The notes beneath the pieces were generated by a model. That model was not told the DNA's origin. It did not search any database and saw nothing but the letters and a program-made list of their open reading frames with translations. Shown in pieces: positions 25,569-34,293 of a DNA stretch of 64,000 nucleotides. Position 1 is the stretch's first letter. Each line of letters starts with the position of its first letter. Location: assembly GCF_041020765.1 (NCBI RefSeq), contig NZ_JBEUEJ010000002.1. One strand, given 5' to 3'. A program made the translations under genes and the position numbers. This DNA comes from Kineococcus terrestris. GTDB lineage: Bacteria; Actinomycetota; Actinomycetes; Actinomycetales; Kineococcaceae.

Positions 25569-26588
25569 TCAGAGGGGCAGCGCCACCCGCAGGAACGGGT
25601 CCACGGCCACCGCCGCCGACAGCAGCGTCAGGTAGGTGATGGAGCCGTGGAAGACGCCCATCGGACCGATGCGGCGCAGCTGCTCGGCCGTCCCGGCGTC
25701 GCGGCCGCCGGTCTCCCGCTCGAAGCGGCGGGCGCGTCCGTGCAGGGCCAGGGTCTGGGCCAGGAAGCCGCCGCCGAGCACCAGCGCGGCGACGCCGTAG
25801 ACGAGGCCGGCCCCGCCCACGGGCACCAGCAGCAGCGAGCACAGCACCATCGCCACCGTGTAGGCGACCACCTGCCGCGTCACGGTCGTCGGGCGGGCGA
25901 CCACGGGCAGCATCGGCACCCCCGCGTTGGCGTAGTCCTCGCGGTAGCGCACCGACAGCGGCCAGTAGTGCGGCGGCGTCCACAGGAAGATGACGCCGAA
26001 CAGCACGAACGGCGCCCAGTCCAGCCGGCCGGTGACCGCCGTCCAGCCGATGAGGACCTGCATACAGCCGGCGACGCCGCCCCAGACGATGTTCTGCGAG
26101 GTGCGGCGCTTGAGCAGCAGCGTGTAGCCCACGACGTACAGGACGATCGCGGCGACCGCGAGGGCGGCCGACAGCGCGTTGACGAACGTCAGGAACAGGG
26201 CCACCGACCCGGCGCCGAGCGCCGCGGCGAAGACGAGCGCCTGGCGCGGGGTGACCTCGCCGGTGACCAGCGGCCGCTTGGCGGTGCGCTGCATCAGCGC
26301 GTCGATGTCGCGGTCGAAGTAGCAGTTGAGGGTGTTGGCGCAGCCGGCGGCGAGCGCACCGCCGACGAAGGTGGCGGCCACCAGCCCCAGCGGCGGCAGC
26401 CCGCCGGCGGCGAACAGCATCACCGGGACCGTCGTGATGAGCAGCAGCTCGATGATGCGCGGCTTGGTCAGCGCCACGTACGCCCGCGCGCGCGGGAACC
26501 GGGAGGGACGGCGGCGTCCGCGCCGGCGGCCCAGCGAGAGCCGCGAGTGCGCGGAGGCGTCCGAGGGACGCGGGTCGACGACAGTCAC
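25569..26588 (-). CDS. ctaB: Heme O synthase (protoheme IX farnesyltransferase)
   Basis: 339 residues, UbiA superfamily, about nine membrane helices. It attaches a farnesyl group to heme B. The first prenyl-diphosphate site is in NTLNCYFDRDIDALMQRTAKRP (N-x3-D-x2-D-x3-R) and the second in FLWTPPHYWPLSVRYREDYANAGVPMLPVV. The first 45 residues are polar and Arg-rich. GTG 26588 follows GAGGACACT and is chosen over the open frame to 26852, which would cross the divergent tkt promoter region. Divergent from tkt, as in many actinobacteria. Confidence 0.95.
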   Translation of the reverse strand: MTVVDPRPSDASAHSRLSLGRRRGRRRPSRFPRARAYVALTKPRIIELLLITTVPVMLFAAGGLPPLGLVAATFVGGALAAGCANTLNCYFDRDIDALMQRTAKRPLVTGEVTPRQALVFAAALGAGSVALFLTFVNALSAALAVAAIVLYVVGYTLLLKRRTSQNIVWGGVAGCMQVLIGWTAVTGRLDWAPFVLFGVIFLWTPPHYWPLSVRYREDYANAGVPMLPVVARPTTVTRQVVAYTVAMVLCSLLLVPVGGAGLVYGVAALVLGGGFLAQTLALHGRARRFERETGGRDAGTAEQLRRIGPMGVFHGSITYLTLLSAAVAVDPFLRVALPL

Positions 26589-26623
26589 AGTGTCCTCAGG
26601 GCGAGGCGACGGCGGGCGCCTCG

Positions 26624-26629
26624 ATGCTA
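26624..26629 (-). promoter_or_regulatory. Putative -10 box of ctaB
   Basis: TAGCAT on the minus strand about 35 bases before the GTG at 26588, leaving a short 5' leader with the GAGGA site. Confidence 0.5.
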
Positions 26630-26744
26630 CGCCGCTGCTACGCCACGTCGTTGACCGGCTCGCGCCACGGGGTCGGCGCCGTCGTCGGGGAGCCCTCGGG
26701 GAGGGCCCCCGGGCACCGCGGGGACCGCCGGGACGGCGGACGAG

Positions 26745-26750
26745 TAGGCT
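26745..26750 (+). promoter_or_regulatory. Putative -10 box of the tkt-tal transcript
   Basis: TAGGCT about 240 bases before tkt. The stretch 26757-26993 would be an unusually long 5' leader here; its open frame has a weak third-position GC bias, so I see no supported gene in it. Confidence 0.45.
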
Positions 26751-26993
26751 CGGCTCCGCGGTGATCCGCGCGTGCTGCGCGCGGCGGGTCGCAGCGAGTG
26801 ACACAGCCGAGCACGCACCCCGACGACGCGCCCGCGCCGGCACCGGCACCACGGGTGCCGCACCCCGGCAGGGGCGCGGCGGCCGGGCCGGGCCGGACGG
26901 TCGCCAGGGACGTCAGACGAGAGCGGACCACGACCGGTCCCCGCCCCGAGCCCGCGGGCGGCGGCGGTGGCTGGTTCGCACGGGAGGAGACAC

Positions 26994-29087
26994 GTGAGCC
27001 AGCAGAGCCTCGAGTGGAGCGACCTGGACGCCCGGACGGTCGACACCGTCCGCGTGCTCGCCATGGACGCGGTGCAGCGGGCCGGCAACGGCCACCCGGG
27101 CACGGCGATGAGCCTGGCGCCCGTGGCGCACCTGCTGTTCCAGAAGATGATCCAGCACGACCCCAGCGACCCGGACTGGGTCGGCCGCGACCGGTTCGTG
27201 CTCTCCTGCGGGCACTCCAGCCTCACGCTCTACATCCAGCTGTACCTGGCCGGGTACGGCCTGGAGCTGGACGACCTCAAGGCGCTGCGCAAGTGGGGCT
27301 CCAAGACGCCGGGCCACCCCGAGCACGGGCACACCGCCGGCGTGGAGATGACGACCGGCCCGCTGGGCCAGGGCATCTCCTCCGCGGTCGGGATGGCGAT
27401 GGCCGCCCGCCGCGAGCGGGGCCTGTTCGACCCCGACGCCGCCCCCGGCACCAGCCCGTTCGACCACACCATCTGGGTGCTGGCCTCCGACGGCGACATC
27501 CAGGAGGGCGTCTCCAGCGAGGCCTCGGCCATCGCCGGCGTGCAGGAGCTGGGCAACCTGGTCGTCGTCTACGACGCCAACCACATCTCCATCGAGGACG
27601 ACACGGCGATCGCGCTGGCCGAGGACACCGGCAAGCGGTACGAGGCCTACGGCTGGCACGTGCAGACGCTGGACTGGACCAACGGCGGCGAGGGCCCCTA
27701 CACCGAGGACGTGCAGGGCCTGCACGCCGCGCTGGAGGCCGCGAAGGCCGAGACGGGCAAGCCGTCCATCGTCATCCTGCGCACCACGATCGCCTGGCCG
27801 GCGCCGAACCTGCAGAACACCGGCAAGTCGCACGGCTCCGCCCTGGGCGAGGACGAGGTCCGCGCCACCAAGCAGGTCATGGGCTTCGACCCCGAGCGCG
27901 CCTTCCAGGTGGACGACGACGTGCTGGCGCACGCCCGCCAGGCCCGCGACCGCGGCCGCGCCGCGCACGAGGCGTGGCAGGCCCGCTTCGAGGAGTGGCG
28001 CAAGAGCGCCGGCGAGCGCGCCGCGCTCTTCGACCGCATGTCCACCCGCACGCTGCCCGAGGGCTGGACGTCGGCGCTGCCGGAGTTCGAGGCCGGCAAG
28101 GCCGTGGCCACCCGCAAGGCCTCCGGCGAGGTCCTCAACGCGCTGGCCTCCACGCTGCCGGAGCTGTGGGGCGGCTCGGCGGACCTGGCCGAGTCGAACC
28201 TGACGTCGATGAAGGGCGAGCCGTCCTTCCTGCCGGAGTCCCGCACCACGAAGACCTGGGACGGCAACCCGTACGGGCGCACCCTGCACTTCGGGATCCG
28301 CGAGCACGCGATGGGCTCGATCCTCAACGGCATCGCGCTGCACGGCGGCACCCGCCCCTACGGCGGCACCTTCCTCGTCTTCAGCGACTACATGCGCCCG
28401 GCCGTGCGGCTGGCCTCGATCATGCGCCTGCCGGTGACGTTCGTGTGGACGCACGACTCCATCGGCCTGGGCGAGGACGGCCCCACGCACCAGCCGGTCG
28501 AGCACCTGGCCTCGCTGCGCGCGATCCCGGGCCTGGACGTCGTCCGCCCGGCCGACGCCAACGAGACCGCCTGGGCGTGGCGCACGATCCTGGAGACGAC
28601 CGACCGCCCGGCGGGCATCGCGCTCTCGCGCCAGAACCTGCCGACGTTCGACCGCTCCCAGCCGCGCTGGGGCGCGGCCGAGGGCGTGGCCAGGGGCGGG
28701 TACGTGCTCGTGGAGGCCTCGGCCGCCACGCCGCAGGTCATCCTCATCGGCACCGGCTCCGAGGTGCAGATCGCCGTGGCCGCCGCGGAGAAGCTCGAGG
28801 AGCAGGGCGTGCCCACCCGCGTGGTCTCGCTGCCGTGCCGCGAGTGGTTCGACGCCCAGCCGCAGTCGTACCGCGACACCGTCCTGCTGCCGCAGGTCAA
28901 GGCGCGCGTGTCGGTCGAGGCGGGCATCGCGCAGGGCTGGCACGACCTGGTCGGCGACGCCGGCCGCACCGTGAGCATCGAGCACTTCGGCGCCTCGGCG
29001 GACTACCAGGACCTGTACCGGGAGTTCGGCCTGACGGACGAGGTCGTCGTGACCGCCGCGAAGGAGAGCCTCGCGGGCCTGTCCTGA
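26994..29087 (+). CDS. tkt: Transketolase
   Basis: 697 residues, full length. It is TPP-dependent and moves two-carbon units between pentose and triose/hexose phosphates. Seen are GNGHPGTAMSLAPVAHLLF, GHTAGVEMTTGPLGQGISSAVG, the TPP motif SDGDIQEGVSSEAS with YDANHISIEDDT, IREHAMGSILNGIALHGG, and THDSIGLGEDGPTHQPVEHL. The start is GTG after GGGAGGAGACAC, a strong ribosome binding site, so unlike its neighbours it is not leaderless. It heads tkt-tal-zwf-opcA-pgl, the pentose phosphate block. Confidence 0.97.
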   Translation: MSQQSLEWSDLDARTVDTVRVLAMDAVQRAGNGHPGTAMSLAPVAHLLFQKMIQHDPSDPDWVGRDRFVLSCGHSSLTLYIQLYLAGYGLELDDLKALRKWGSKTPGHPEHGHTAGVEMTTGPLGQGISSAVGMAMAARRERGLFDPDAAPGTSPFDHTIWVLASDGDIQEGVSSEASAIAGVQELGNLVVVYDANHISIEDDTAIALAEDTGKRYEAYGWHVQTLDWTNGGEGPYTEDVQGLHAALEAAKAETGKPSIVILRTTIAWPAPNLQNTGKSHGSALGEDEVRATKQVMGFDPERAFQVDDDVLAHARQARDRGRAAHEAWQARFEEWRKSAGERAALFDRMSTRTLPEGWTSALPEFEAGKAVATRKASGEVLNALASTLPELWGGSADLAESNLTSMKGEPSFLPESRTTKTWDGNPYGRTLHFGIREHAMGSILNGIALHGGTRPYGGTFLVFSDYMRPAVRLASIMRLPVTFVWTHDSIGLGEDGPTHQPVEHLASLRAIPGLDVVRPADANETAWAWRTILETTDRPAGIALSRQNLPTFDRSQPRWGAAEGVARGGYVLVEASAATPQVILIGTGSEVQIAVAAAEKLEEQGVPTRVVSLPCREWFDAQPQSYRDTVLLPQVKARVSVEAGIAQGWHDLVGDAGRTVSIEHFGASADYQDLYREFGLTDEVVVTAAKESLAGLS

Positions 29088-29094
29088 GGCCCGT

Positions 29095-29128
29095 GCGGGG
29101 GCGGGCGCCGCGACGGGCCCGCCCCCGC
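29095..29128 (+). terminator. Hairpin between tkt and tal
   Basis: A 12-bp stem GCGGGGGCGGGC / GCCCGCCCCCGC with a 10-base loop; a second, 8-bp hairpin follows at 29160-29180, just before the tal ribosome binding site. Either partial terminator or mRNA-stability element. Confidence 0.45.
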
Positions 29129-29207
29129 CACCCCGGCGCAGCGCGCCGGTGCACGCTCCGGGTGCCGTCCGCCGGCACCCGCCCGGACGAACGACGGAGG
29201 AGAACCC

Positions 29208-30326
29208 ATGACCAACCTCGACGACCTGCAGCAGCACGGCGTGTCCGTGTGGCTGGACGACCTGTCGCGCGAGCTGACCGACTCCGGTGAGCTGCAGCGC
29301 CTGGTGGACGCCGGCGTGCTCGGCGTGACGTCGAACCCGACGATCTTCGCCAGCGCGCTGGCGAAGGGCGACGCCTACACCGAGCAGGTGCGCGAGCTGG
29401 TGCGCGCCGGCGCGGACACCGAGGAGGCGGTCTTCCAGATCACCACCGAGGACGTGCGCCGCGCCTGCGACGTGCTGAAGCCGGTCTACGACCGCACCGG
29501 GGGCCTGGACGGCCGCGTCTCCCTCGAGGTCGACCCCCGCATGGCCCGCGACACCGCCGCCACCGAGGCCTCGGCCCGCCAGCTGTGGCAGGCCGTGGAC
29601 CGCGAGAACCTCTACATCAAGATCCCCGCGACGGTGGAGGGCCTGCCGGCCATCAGCACCGCGCTGTCCGAGGGCATCAGCGTCAACGTGACGCTGATCT
29701 TCTCCCTGGACCGCTACCGCGCCGTCATGCAGGCGTTCCTGACCGGCCTGGAGCAGGCCCGGCAGAACGGGCACGACCTGTCGCGCATCGCCAGCGTCGC
29801 CTCGTTCTTCGTCTCGCGCGTGGACAGCGAGGTCGACAAGCGCCTCGACGCGCTGGAGGGCGACGAGGCCCGCGCGCTGCGCAGCAAGGCCGGCCTGGCC
29901 AACGCCCGGCTGGCCTACCAGGCCTACGAGGAGGTCTTCGCGACCCCGCGCTGGCAGGTGCTCGCCGAGGCCGGTGCCCGCCCGCAGCGGCCGCTGTGGG
30001 CCTCCACCGGCGTCAAGGACCCGAACCTGCCCGACACGCTGTACGTGACGGAGCTGGTCGCCCCGGGCACCGTGAACACCATGCCCGGCAAGACCCTGGA
30101 CGCGACGATCGACCACGCCGAGGTCTCCGGCGACACGGTCCGCGGCCGCTACGGGGAGGCCCAGCAGGTCCTGGACGACCTCGAGCGCCTCGGTGTCAGC
30201 TACACGGAGGTCACCGACCTGCTGGAGCGCGAGGGCGTCGACAAGTTCGAGAAGAGCTGGGGCGAGCTGCTGCAGACCGTCACCGACGAGCTGGAGCGGG
30301 TGCGCACCCAGACCGAGGGCCAGTGA
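29208..30326 (+). CDS. tal: Transaldolase
   Basis: 372 residues, the actinobacterial long form. It transfers the dihydroxyacetone unit from sedoheptulose-7-phosphate to glyceraldehyde-3-phosphate. Family blocks are SVWLDDLSRELTDSGELQRLVDAGVLGVTSNPTIF, GRVSLEVDPRMARD, the Schiff-base lysine in NLYIKIPAT, INVTLIFSLDRY in variant form (SVNVTLIFSLDRY) and LWASTGVKDP. ATG 29208 follows GGAGGAGAACCC. It lies 120 bases after tkt on the same strand. Confidence 0.97.
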   Translation: MTNLDDLQQHGVSVWLDDLSRELTDSGELQRLVDAGVLGVTSNPTIFASALAKGDAYTEQVRELVRAGADTEEAVFQITTEDVRRACDVLKPVYDRTGGLDGRVSLEVDPRMARDTAATEASARQLWQAVDRENLYIKIPATVEGLPAISTALSEGISVNVTLIFSLDRYRAVMQAFLTGLEQARQNGHDLSRIASVASFFVSRVDSEVDKRLDALEGDEARALRSKAGLANARLAYQAYEEVFATPRWQVLAEAGARPQRPLWASTGVKDPNLPDTLYVTELVAPGTVNTMPGKTLDATIDHAEVSGDTVRGRYGEAQQVLDDLERLGVSYTEVTDLLEREGVDKFEKSWGELLQTVTDELERVRTQTEGQ

Positions 30327-30349
30327 GGCCCCCGGGCCGCTGAGCCCAC

Positions 30350-30380
30350 GCCGCCGCCGGGCCCCGCGCCCGGCGGCGGC
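30350..30380 (+). terminator. Hairpin between tal and zwf
   Basis: A 13-bp perfect stem GCCGCCGCCGGGC / GCCCGGCGGCGGC with a five-base loop, about 25 bases after the tal stop; it may end or thin the tkt-tal transcript. Confidence 0.6.
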
Positions 30381-30459
30381 CCCCCCGCCCGGGCGCGTCC
30401 CGGCCGGGCGACCGACCCGGTGCCGCCCCGCGCGCACCCCGAGCAGGAGAGAGGCGAGC

Positions 30460-30525
30460 GTGCGCTCGACACCGACGGACCACCAGGAGCGTCACCCGGT
30501 GCTGCACGGGGAGGTGGCCGCGTGA
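30460..30525 (+). CDS. Putative 21-residue upstream ORF coupled to zwf
   Basis: GTG 30460 follows GGAGAGAGGCGAGC, a fair ribosome binding site, and opens a 21-codon frame beginning VRSTPTDHQERHPVL whose TGA overlaps the zwf start (GTGA). 19 of 21 third positions are G or C, so it looks coding. It could be a translational-coupling leader, or just chance in high GC. No homolog is recognised. Confidence 0.4.
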   Translation: MRSTPTDHQERHPVLHGEVAA

Positions 30526-32063
30526 GCCCCACCCGCGTCGCCCGCGGCGAGAACCCGCTGCGCGACCCCAGCGACCGGCGCCTGCCGCGCATCGCCGGTC
30601 CGTGCGGCCTCGTGATGTTCGGCGTCACCGGCGACCTGGCCCGCAAGAAGCTCATGCCGGCCATCTACGACCTGGCCAACCGCGGTCTGCTGCCGCCCGG
30701 TTTCGCGCTGACCGGCTTCGCCCGCCGCGACTGGGCCGACCAGGACTTCGGCAAGGTCGTCTACGACGCGGTGCGCCAGCACGCGCGCACGCCCTTCCGC
30801 GAGTCGGTGTGGGCGCAGCTGGCCGAGGGCTTCCGCTTCGTGCCCGGCGACTTCGACGACGACGCGGCCTTCGACCAGCTGGCCTCCACGGTCGCCGACC
30901 TGGACCGCGTGCGCGGCACCGGCGGCAACCACGCCTTCTACATGTCGATCCCGCCGCGCTTCTTCCCCGTGGTCGCCAAGCAGCTGGCCCGCTCCGGCCT
31001 GTCGGCTCAGCACGGCGACCAGTGGCGCCGCGTGGTCATCGAGAAGCCCTTCGGCCACGACCTGAAGTCCGCCCGCGAGCTGAACGACGTCGTCGAGCAG
31101 GTCTTCCCGCCGGACTCGGTGTTCCGCATCGACCACTACCTGGGCAAGGAGACGGTCCAGAACATCCTGGCGCTGCGCTTCGCCAACCAGATGTTCGAGC
31201 CGCTGTGGAACGCCAACCACGTCGACCACGTGCAGATCACGATGGCCGAGGACATCGGCATCGGCGGCCGCGCCGGCTACTACGACGGCATCGGCGCCGC
31301 CCGCGACGTCATCCAGAACCACCTGCTGCAGCTGCTGGCGCTGACCGCCATGGAGGAGCCGGTCTCCTTCGAGGCCGCCGACCTGCGCGCCGAGAAGGCC
31401 AAGGTCCTCTCGGCGGTGCGCCTGCCCAAGGACCTGGCGCGCAGCACCGCGCGCGGGCAGTACGCCGCCGGCTGGCAGGGCTCCGAGCTCGTCAAGGGCT
31501 ACCTGGACGAGGACGGCATCTCCCCCGACAGCACCACCGAGACGTTCGCCGCCATCGAGCTGGAGATCGACACCCGCCGCTGGGCCGGGGTGCCGTTCTA
31601 CCTGCGCGCCGGCAAGCGCCTGGGCCGGCGCGTCACCGAGATCGCGGTCGTCTTCAAGCGCGCCCCGCACCTGCCGTTCGAGTCCACCGCCACCGAGGAG
31701 CTCGGGCAGAACGCGCTCGTGGTGCGCGTGCAGCCCGACGAGGGCGTGACCCTGCGCTTCGGCTCCAAGGTGCCCGGCACGGCGATGGAGGTGCGCGACG
31801 TCACGATGGACTTCGGGTACGGCCACGCCTTCACCGAGTCCAGCCCGGAGGCCTACGAGCGCCTCATCCTCGACGTCCTGCTGGGCGACCCGCCGCTGTT
31901 CCCCCGGCACGAGGAGGTCGAGCTGTCGTGGAAGATCCTCGACCCGATCACCGCGTTCTGGGCCCGCAACGGCCAGCCGGAGCCGTACGACTCCGGCACG
32001 TGGGGCCCCGCGTCGGCCACCGAGATGCTGGCCCGCACGGGCCGCGCCTGGCGGCGCCCGTGA
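30522..32063 (+). CDS. zwf: Glucose-6-phosphate dehydrogenase
   Basis: 513 residues. It oxidises glucose-6-phosphate to 6-phosphogluconolactone with NADP. The nucleotide motif FGVTGDLARKKLMPAIYDLA, the active-site RIDHYLGKETVQNI with its catalytic His, VVIEKPFGHDL, and VPFYLRAGKRLGRRVTEI are all present. GTG 30522 has a GGGGAGG site 7 bases upstream and overlaps the small ORF's stop; the frame open from 30420 is Arg/Gly-rich and rejected. OpcA and Pgl, its partners, follow. No pgi gene lies between tal and zwf. Confidence 0.96.
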   Translation: MSPTRVARGENPLRDPSDRRLPRIAGPCGLVMFGVTGDLARKKLMPAIYDLANRGLLPPGFALTGFARRDWADQDFGKVVYDAVRQHARTPFRESVWAQLAEGFRFVPGDFDDDAAFDQLASTVADLDRVRGTGGNHAFYMSIPPRFFPVVAKQLARSGLSAQHGDQWRRVVIEKPFGHDLKSARELNDVVEQVFPPDSVFRIDHYLGKETVQNILALRFANQMFEPLWNANHVDHVQITMAEDIGIGGRAGYYDGIGAARDVIQNHLLQLLALTAMEEPVSFEAADLRAEKAKVLSAVRLPKDLARSTARGQYAAGWQGSELVKGYLDEDGISPDSTTETFAAIELEIDTRRWAGVPFYLRAGKRLGRRVTEIAVVFKRAPHLPFESTATEELGQNALVVRVQPDEGVTLRFGSKVPGTAMEVRDVTMDFGYGHAFTESSPEAYERLILDVLLGDPPLFPRHEEVELSWKILDPITAFWARNGQPEPYDSGTWGPASATEMLARTGRAWRRP

Positions 32064-32163
32064 GCGGCCCCGCCCGCCGGCCCGCCGCGCCCCCCGTGCG
32101 CGCCGCCCGGCGGCGCGCGGTGACGACCCCCAGCCCGACGACCTGCACGCGGGAGCCAGCAGC

Positions 32164-33453
32164 ATGATCATCGACCTGCCGAGCACGTCCACCAGCGCCA
32201 TCAACAAGGCGCTGGTCGACCTGCGCGACTCCGGCGGCGCCGTGGCGCTGGGCCGGGTCCTCACCCTCGTCGTCGTCACCGACGACGCGCACGCCGAGGA
32301 CGCCATCCAGGCCGCGAACGAGGCCAGCCGCGAGCACCCGTGCCGCGTGCTGGTCCTGGCCCGCGGCAACAAGCGCGGTGTGGCGCGCCTGGACGCGCAG
32401 ATCCGCGTCGGCGGCGACGCGGGCGCCAGCGAGGTCGTCGTGCTGCGCGCGTACGGCCCGCTCGTCGAGCACGGCCAGACCACCGTCGTCTCCCTGCTGC
32501 TGCCGGACGCGCCGATCGTGGCGTGGTGGGTCGGCGCGGCGCCGGAGGACCTGCGCACCGACCCGATCGGGCGCATCGCCCAGCGGCGCATCACCGACTC
32601 CGCGGAGGTGTCCAACCCCGCGAAGGCGCTGGAGCAGCGGCGGGCCTCCTACCGGGCCGGTGACACCGACTTCGCGTGGACGCGCCTGACGAACTGGCGG
32701 GCCCTGCTGGCCGCGGCGCTGGACCAGCCCCCGTACGAGCCCGTCACGGCCGTCACCGTGGCCGGTGCGCCCGACAGCCCGAGCACCGAGCTGCTGGCGG
32801 CGTGGCTGGCCGTCAAGCTCAAGGCGCCCGTGGTGCGGGTGCGCACCAAGCGCGGCACCGGCGTGCAGAGCGTGCGCCTGGAGCGCAAGTCCGGGGCGGT
32901 CGAGCTGGTGCGCCCCGACCAGAACGTCGCCACGCTGACCCAGCCGGGCCAGCCGGACCGGCGCATCGCGCTCGCGCGCCGGCCCGTGCGCGACTGCCTG
33001 ACCGAGGAGCTGCGCCGCCTCGACCCGGACGACGTGTACGGCGAGACCCTCGTGCAGGGGCTGCCGCTCATCGGCACCTCGACGGTGACCGTGCGCGCCG
33101 CCCAGGCCGCCGGGAAGCTGTCCCCGCCGGACCGGGCCGCCCGCGGGCAGGCCGACGCCGAGGCCCAGGCCGCCCGCACGTCGCGCGCGATGAAGCGGGC
33201 CCGCCCGGAGGGGACGACGCAGCGCTCGCGCAGCGCGGCCGTGCCCGCCGCCGAGGAGACCGAGCAGGCGCCCGCGCCGGCGAAGAAGGCCGCGGCGAAG
33301 AAGACCGCGGCGAGGACGTCGGCGGCGAGGGGCACCGCGGCGAAGGCCGCTCCGGCGAAGGCCGCTCCGGCGAAGGAGGCCGCCGCGAAGGGGACCGCGG
33401 CCAGGGGCACCGCGAAGAGCGCCGCGAAGAGCACCGCGGGGTCGCGGGCGTGA
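32164..33453 (+). CDS. opcA: OpcA, G6PDH assembly/allosteric protein, with Lys/Ala-rich tail
   Basis: 429 residues. The first 330 match OpcA: MIIDLPSTSTSAINKALVDLRDSGGAVALGRVLTL, then HPCRVLVLARGN, LLLPDAPIVAWWVG, DPIGRIAQRRITDS and WTRLTNWRALLAAALD. OpcA binds and activates Zwf in cyanobacteria and is kept beside zwf in actinobacteria. Beyond about residue 365 the protein ends in repeated AKKAAAKKTAA, AAKAAPAKAAPAK and RGTAKSAAKS units, like the tail of histone H1 or mycobacterial HupB, which the family core does not have. ATG 32164, 100 bases after zwf; pgl overlaps its stop. Confidence 0.93.
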   Translation: MIIDLPSTSTSAINKALVDLRDSGGAVALGRVLTLVVVTDDAHAEDAIQAANEASREHPCRVLVLARGNKRGVARLDAQIRVGGDAGASEVVVLRAYGPLVEHGQTTVVSLLLPDAPIVAWWVGAAPEDLRTDPIGRIAQRRITDSAEVSNPAKALEQRRASYRAGDTDFAWTRLTNWRALLAAALDQPPYEPVTAVTVAGAPDSPSTELLAAWLAVKLKAPVVRVRTKRGTGVQSVRLERKSGAVELVRPDQNVATLTQPGQPDRRIALARRPVRDCLTEELRRLDPDDVYGETLVQGLPLIGTSTVTVRAAQAAGKLSPPDRAARGQADAEAQAARTSRAMKRARPEGTTQRSRSAAVPAAEETEQAPAPAKKAAAKKTAARTSAARGTAAKAAPAKAAPAKEAAAKGTAARGTAKSAAKSTAGSRA

Positions 33454-34196
33454 GCGGCGACCGGCTGGTCGTCGTGCACCCCGACGCCGACGTGCTCGCG
33501 CACGCGACGGCGGGGCGCCTGCTGGCCGCCGTCGCCGACGCCCAGGCGCGCCGGGGCACGGCGCACGTGTCGCTGACCGGCGGCACGGTGGGCGTGAAGA
33601 CGCTCGCCGCGGTGGCCTCCTCCCCCGCCCGCGACGCCGTCGACTGGTCGCGGGTGCACCTGTGGTGGAGCGACGAGCGGTTCCTGCCCGCCGGGGACCC
33701 CGAGCGCAACGCCACCCAGGCGCAGGACGCCCTGCTGCGGCACCTGCCGCTGCCGGACGCCCACGTGCACCTGCCACCGGCCGCGGACGGGCCGGACGGG
33801 GACGACCTGGACGCCGCCGCCGCCCGCTACGCCGCCGAGCTGGCCGCGCACGCCGGCGGGGCCGAGGTCCCCGCCTTCGACGTCCTGCTGCTGGGCATGG
33901 GACCGGACGGGCACGTGGCTTCGCTGTTCCCGCACCACCCCGGCCTGGGCCGCGACGAGTCCAGCGTGGTCGGGGTGCGCGAGTCGCCCAAGCCGCCGCC
34001 GCTGCGCGTGTCCTTCACCTTCGGCGCCCTCGCCCGGGCCCGGCAGGTGTGGGTGGTGGCCGCCGGCGCCGAGAAGGCTCCCGCGGTGGCCCGCGGGGTC
34101 GGCGGCGACGACGTGGCAGCCACCCCGGCCGCCGGGGTGCGCGGCACCGACGCCACGCTGTGGCTGGTCGACCGGGCGGCGGCCGCCGACCTCTGA
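33450..34196 (+). CDS. pgl: 6-phosphogluconolactonase
   Basis: 248 residues, the DevB/NagB-like type. It hydrolyses the lactone made by Zwf to 6-phosphogluconate. Motifs are HVSLTGGTVGVKTLAAV (phosphate loop), VDWSRVHLWWSDERFLPAGDPERNATQAQDALL and LLLGMGPDGHVASLFPHHP, with the catalytic region. The GTG start overlaps the opcA stop (GTGA). It closes the pentose phosphate operon; gnd is not in the window. Confidence 0.95.
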   Translation: MSGDRLVVVHPDADVLAHATAGRLLAAVADAQARRGTAHVSLTGGTVGVKTLAAVASSPARDAVDWSRVHLWWSDERFLPAGDPERNATQAQDALLRHLPLPDAHVHLPPAADGPDGDDLDAAAARYAAELAAHAGGAEVPAFDVLLLGMGPDGHVASLFPHHPGLGRDESSVVGVRESPKPPPLRVSFTFGALARARQVWVVAAGAEKAPAVARGVGGDDVAATPAAGVRGTDATLWLVDRAAAADL

Positions 34197-34221
34197 GCCG
34201 CGGACCAGCGGTCCCCGCACG

Positions 34222-34267
34222 ACGACGAGAGCCCCCTCCCGGTGTCCCGGGAGGGGGCTCTCGTCGT
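34222..34267. terminator. Strong bidirectional terminator between pgl and rbpA
   Basis: A 21-bp perfect stem, from ACGACGAGAGCCCCCTCCCGG to its complement, with a TGTC loop. It ends both the pentose phosphate operon and the converging rbpA transcript. Confidence 0.85.
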
Positions 34268-34293
34268 GGTGGCCGGCGGACCGGGCCGGGGTG

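Noticed and set aside
26761..26997. Frame from GTG 26761 that ends on the tkt start (GTGA)
   Set aside because: Weak third-position bias and Arg-rich random-looking product; tkt has its own strong ribosome binding site.
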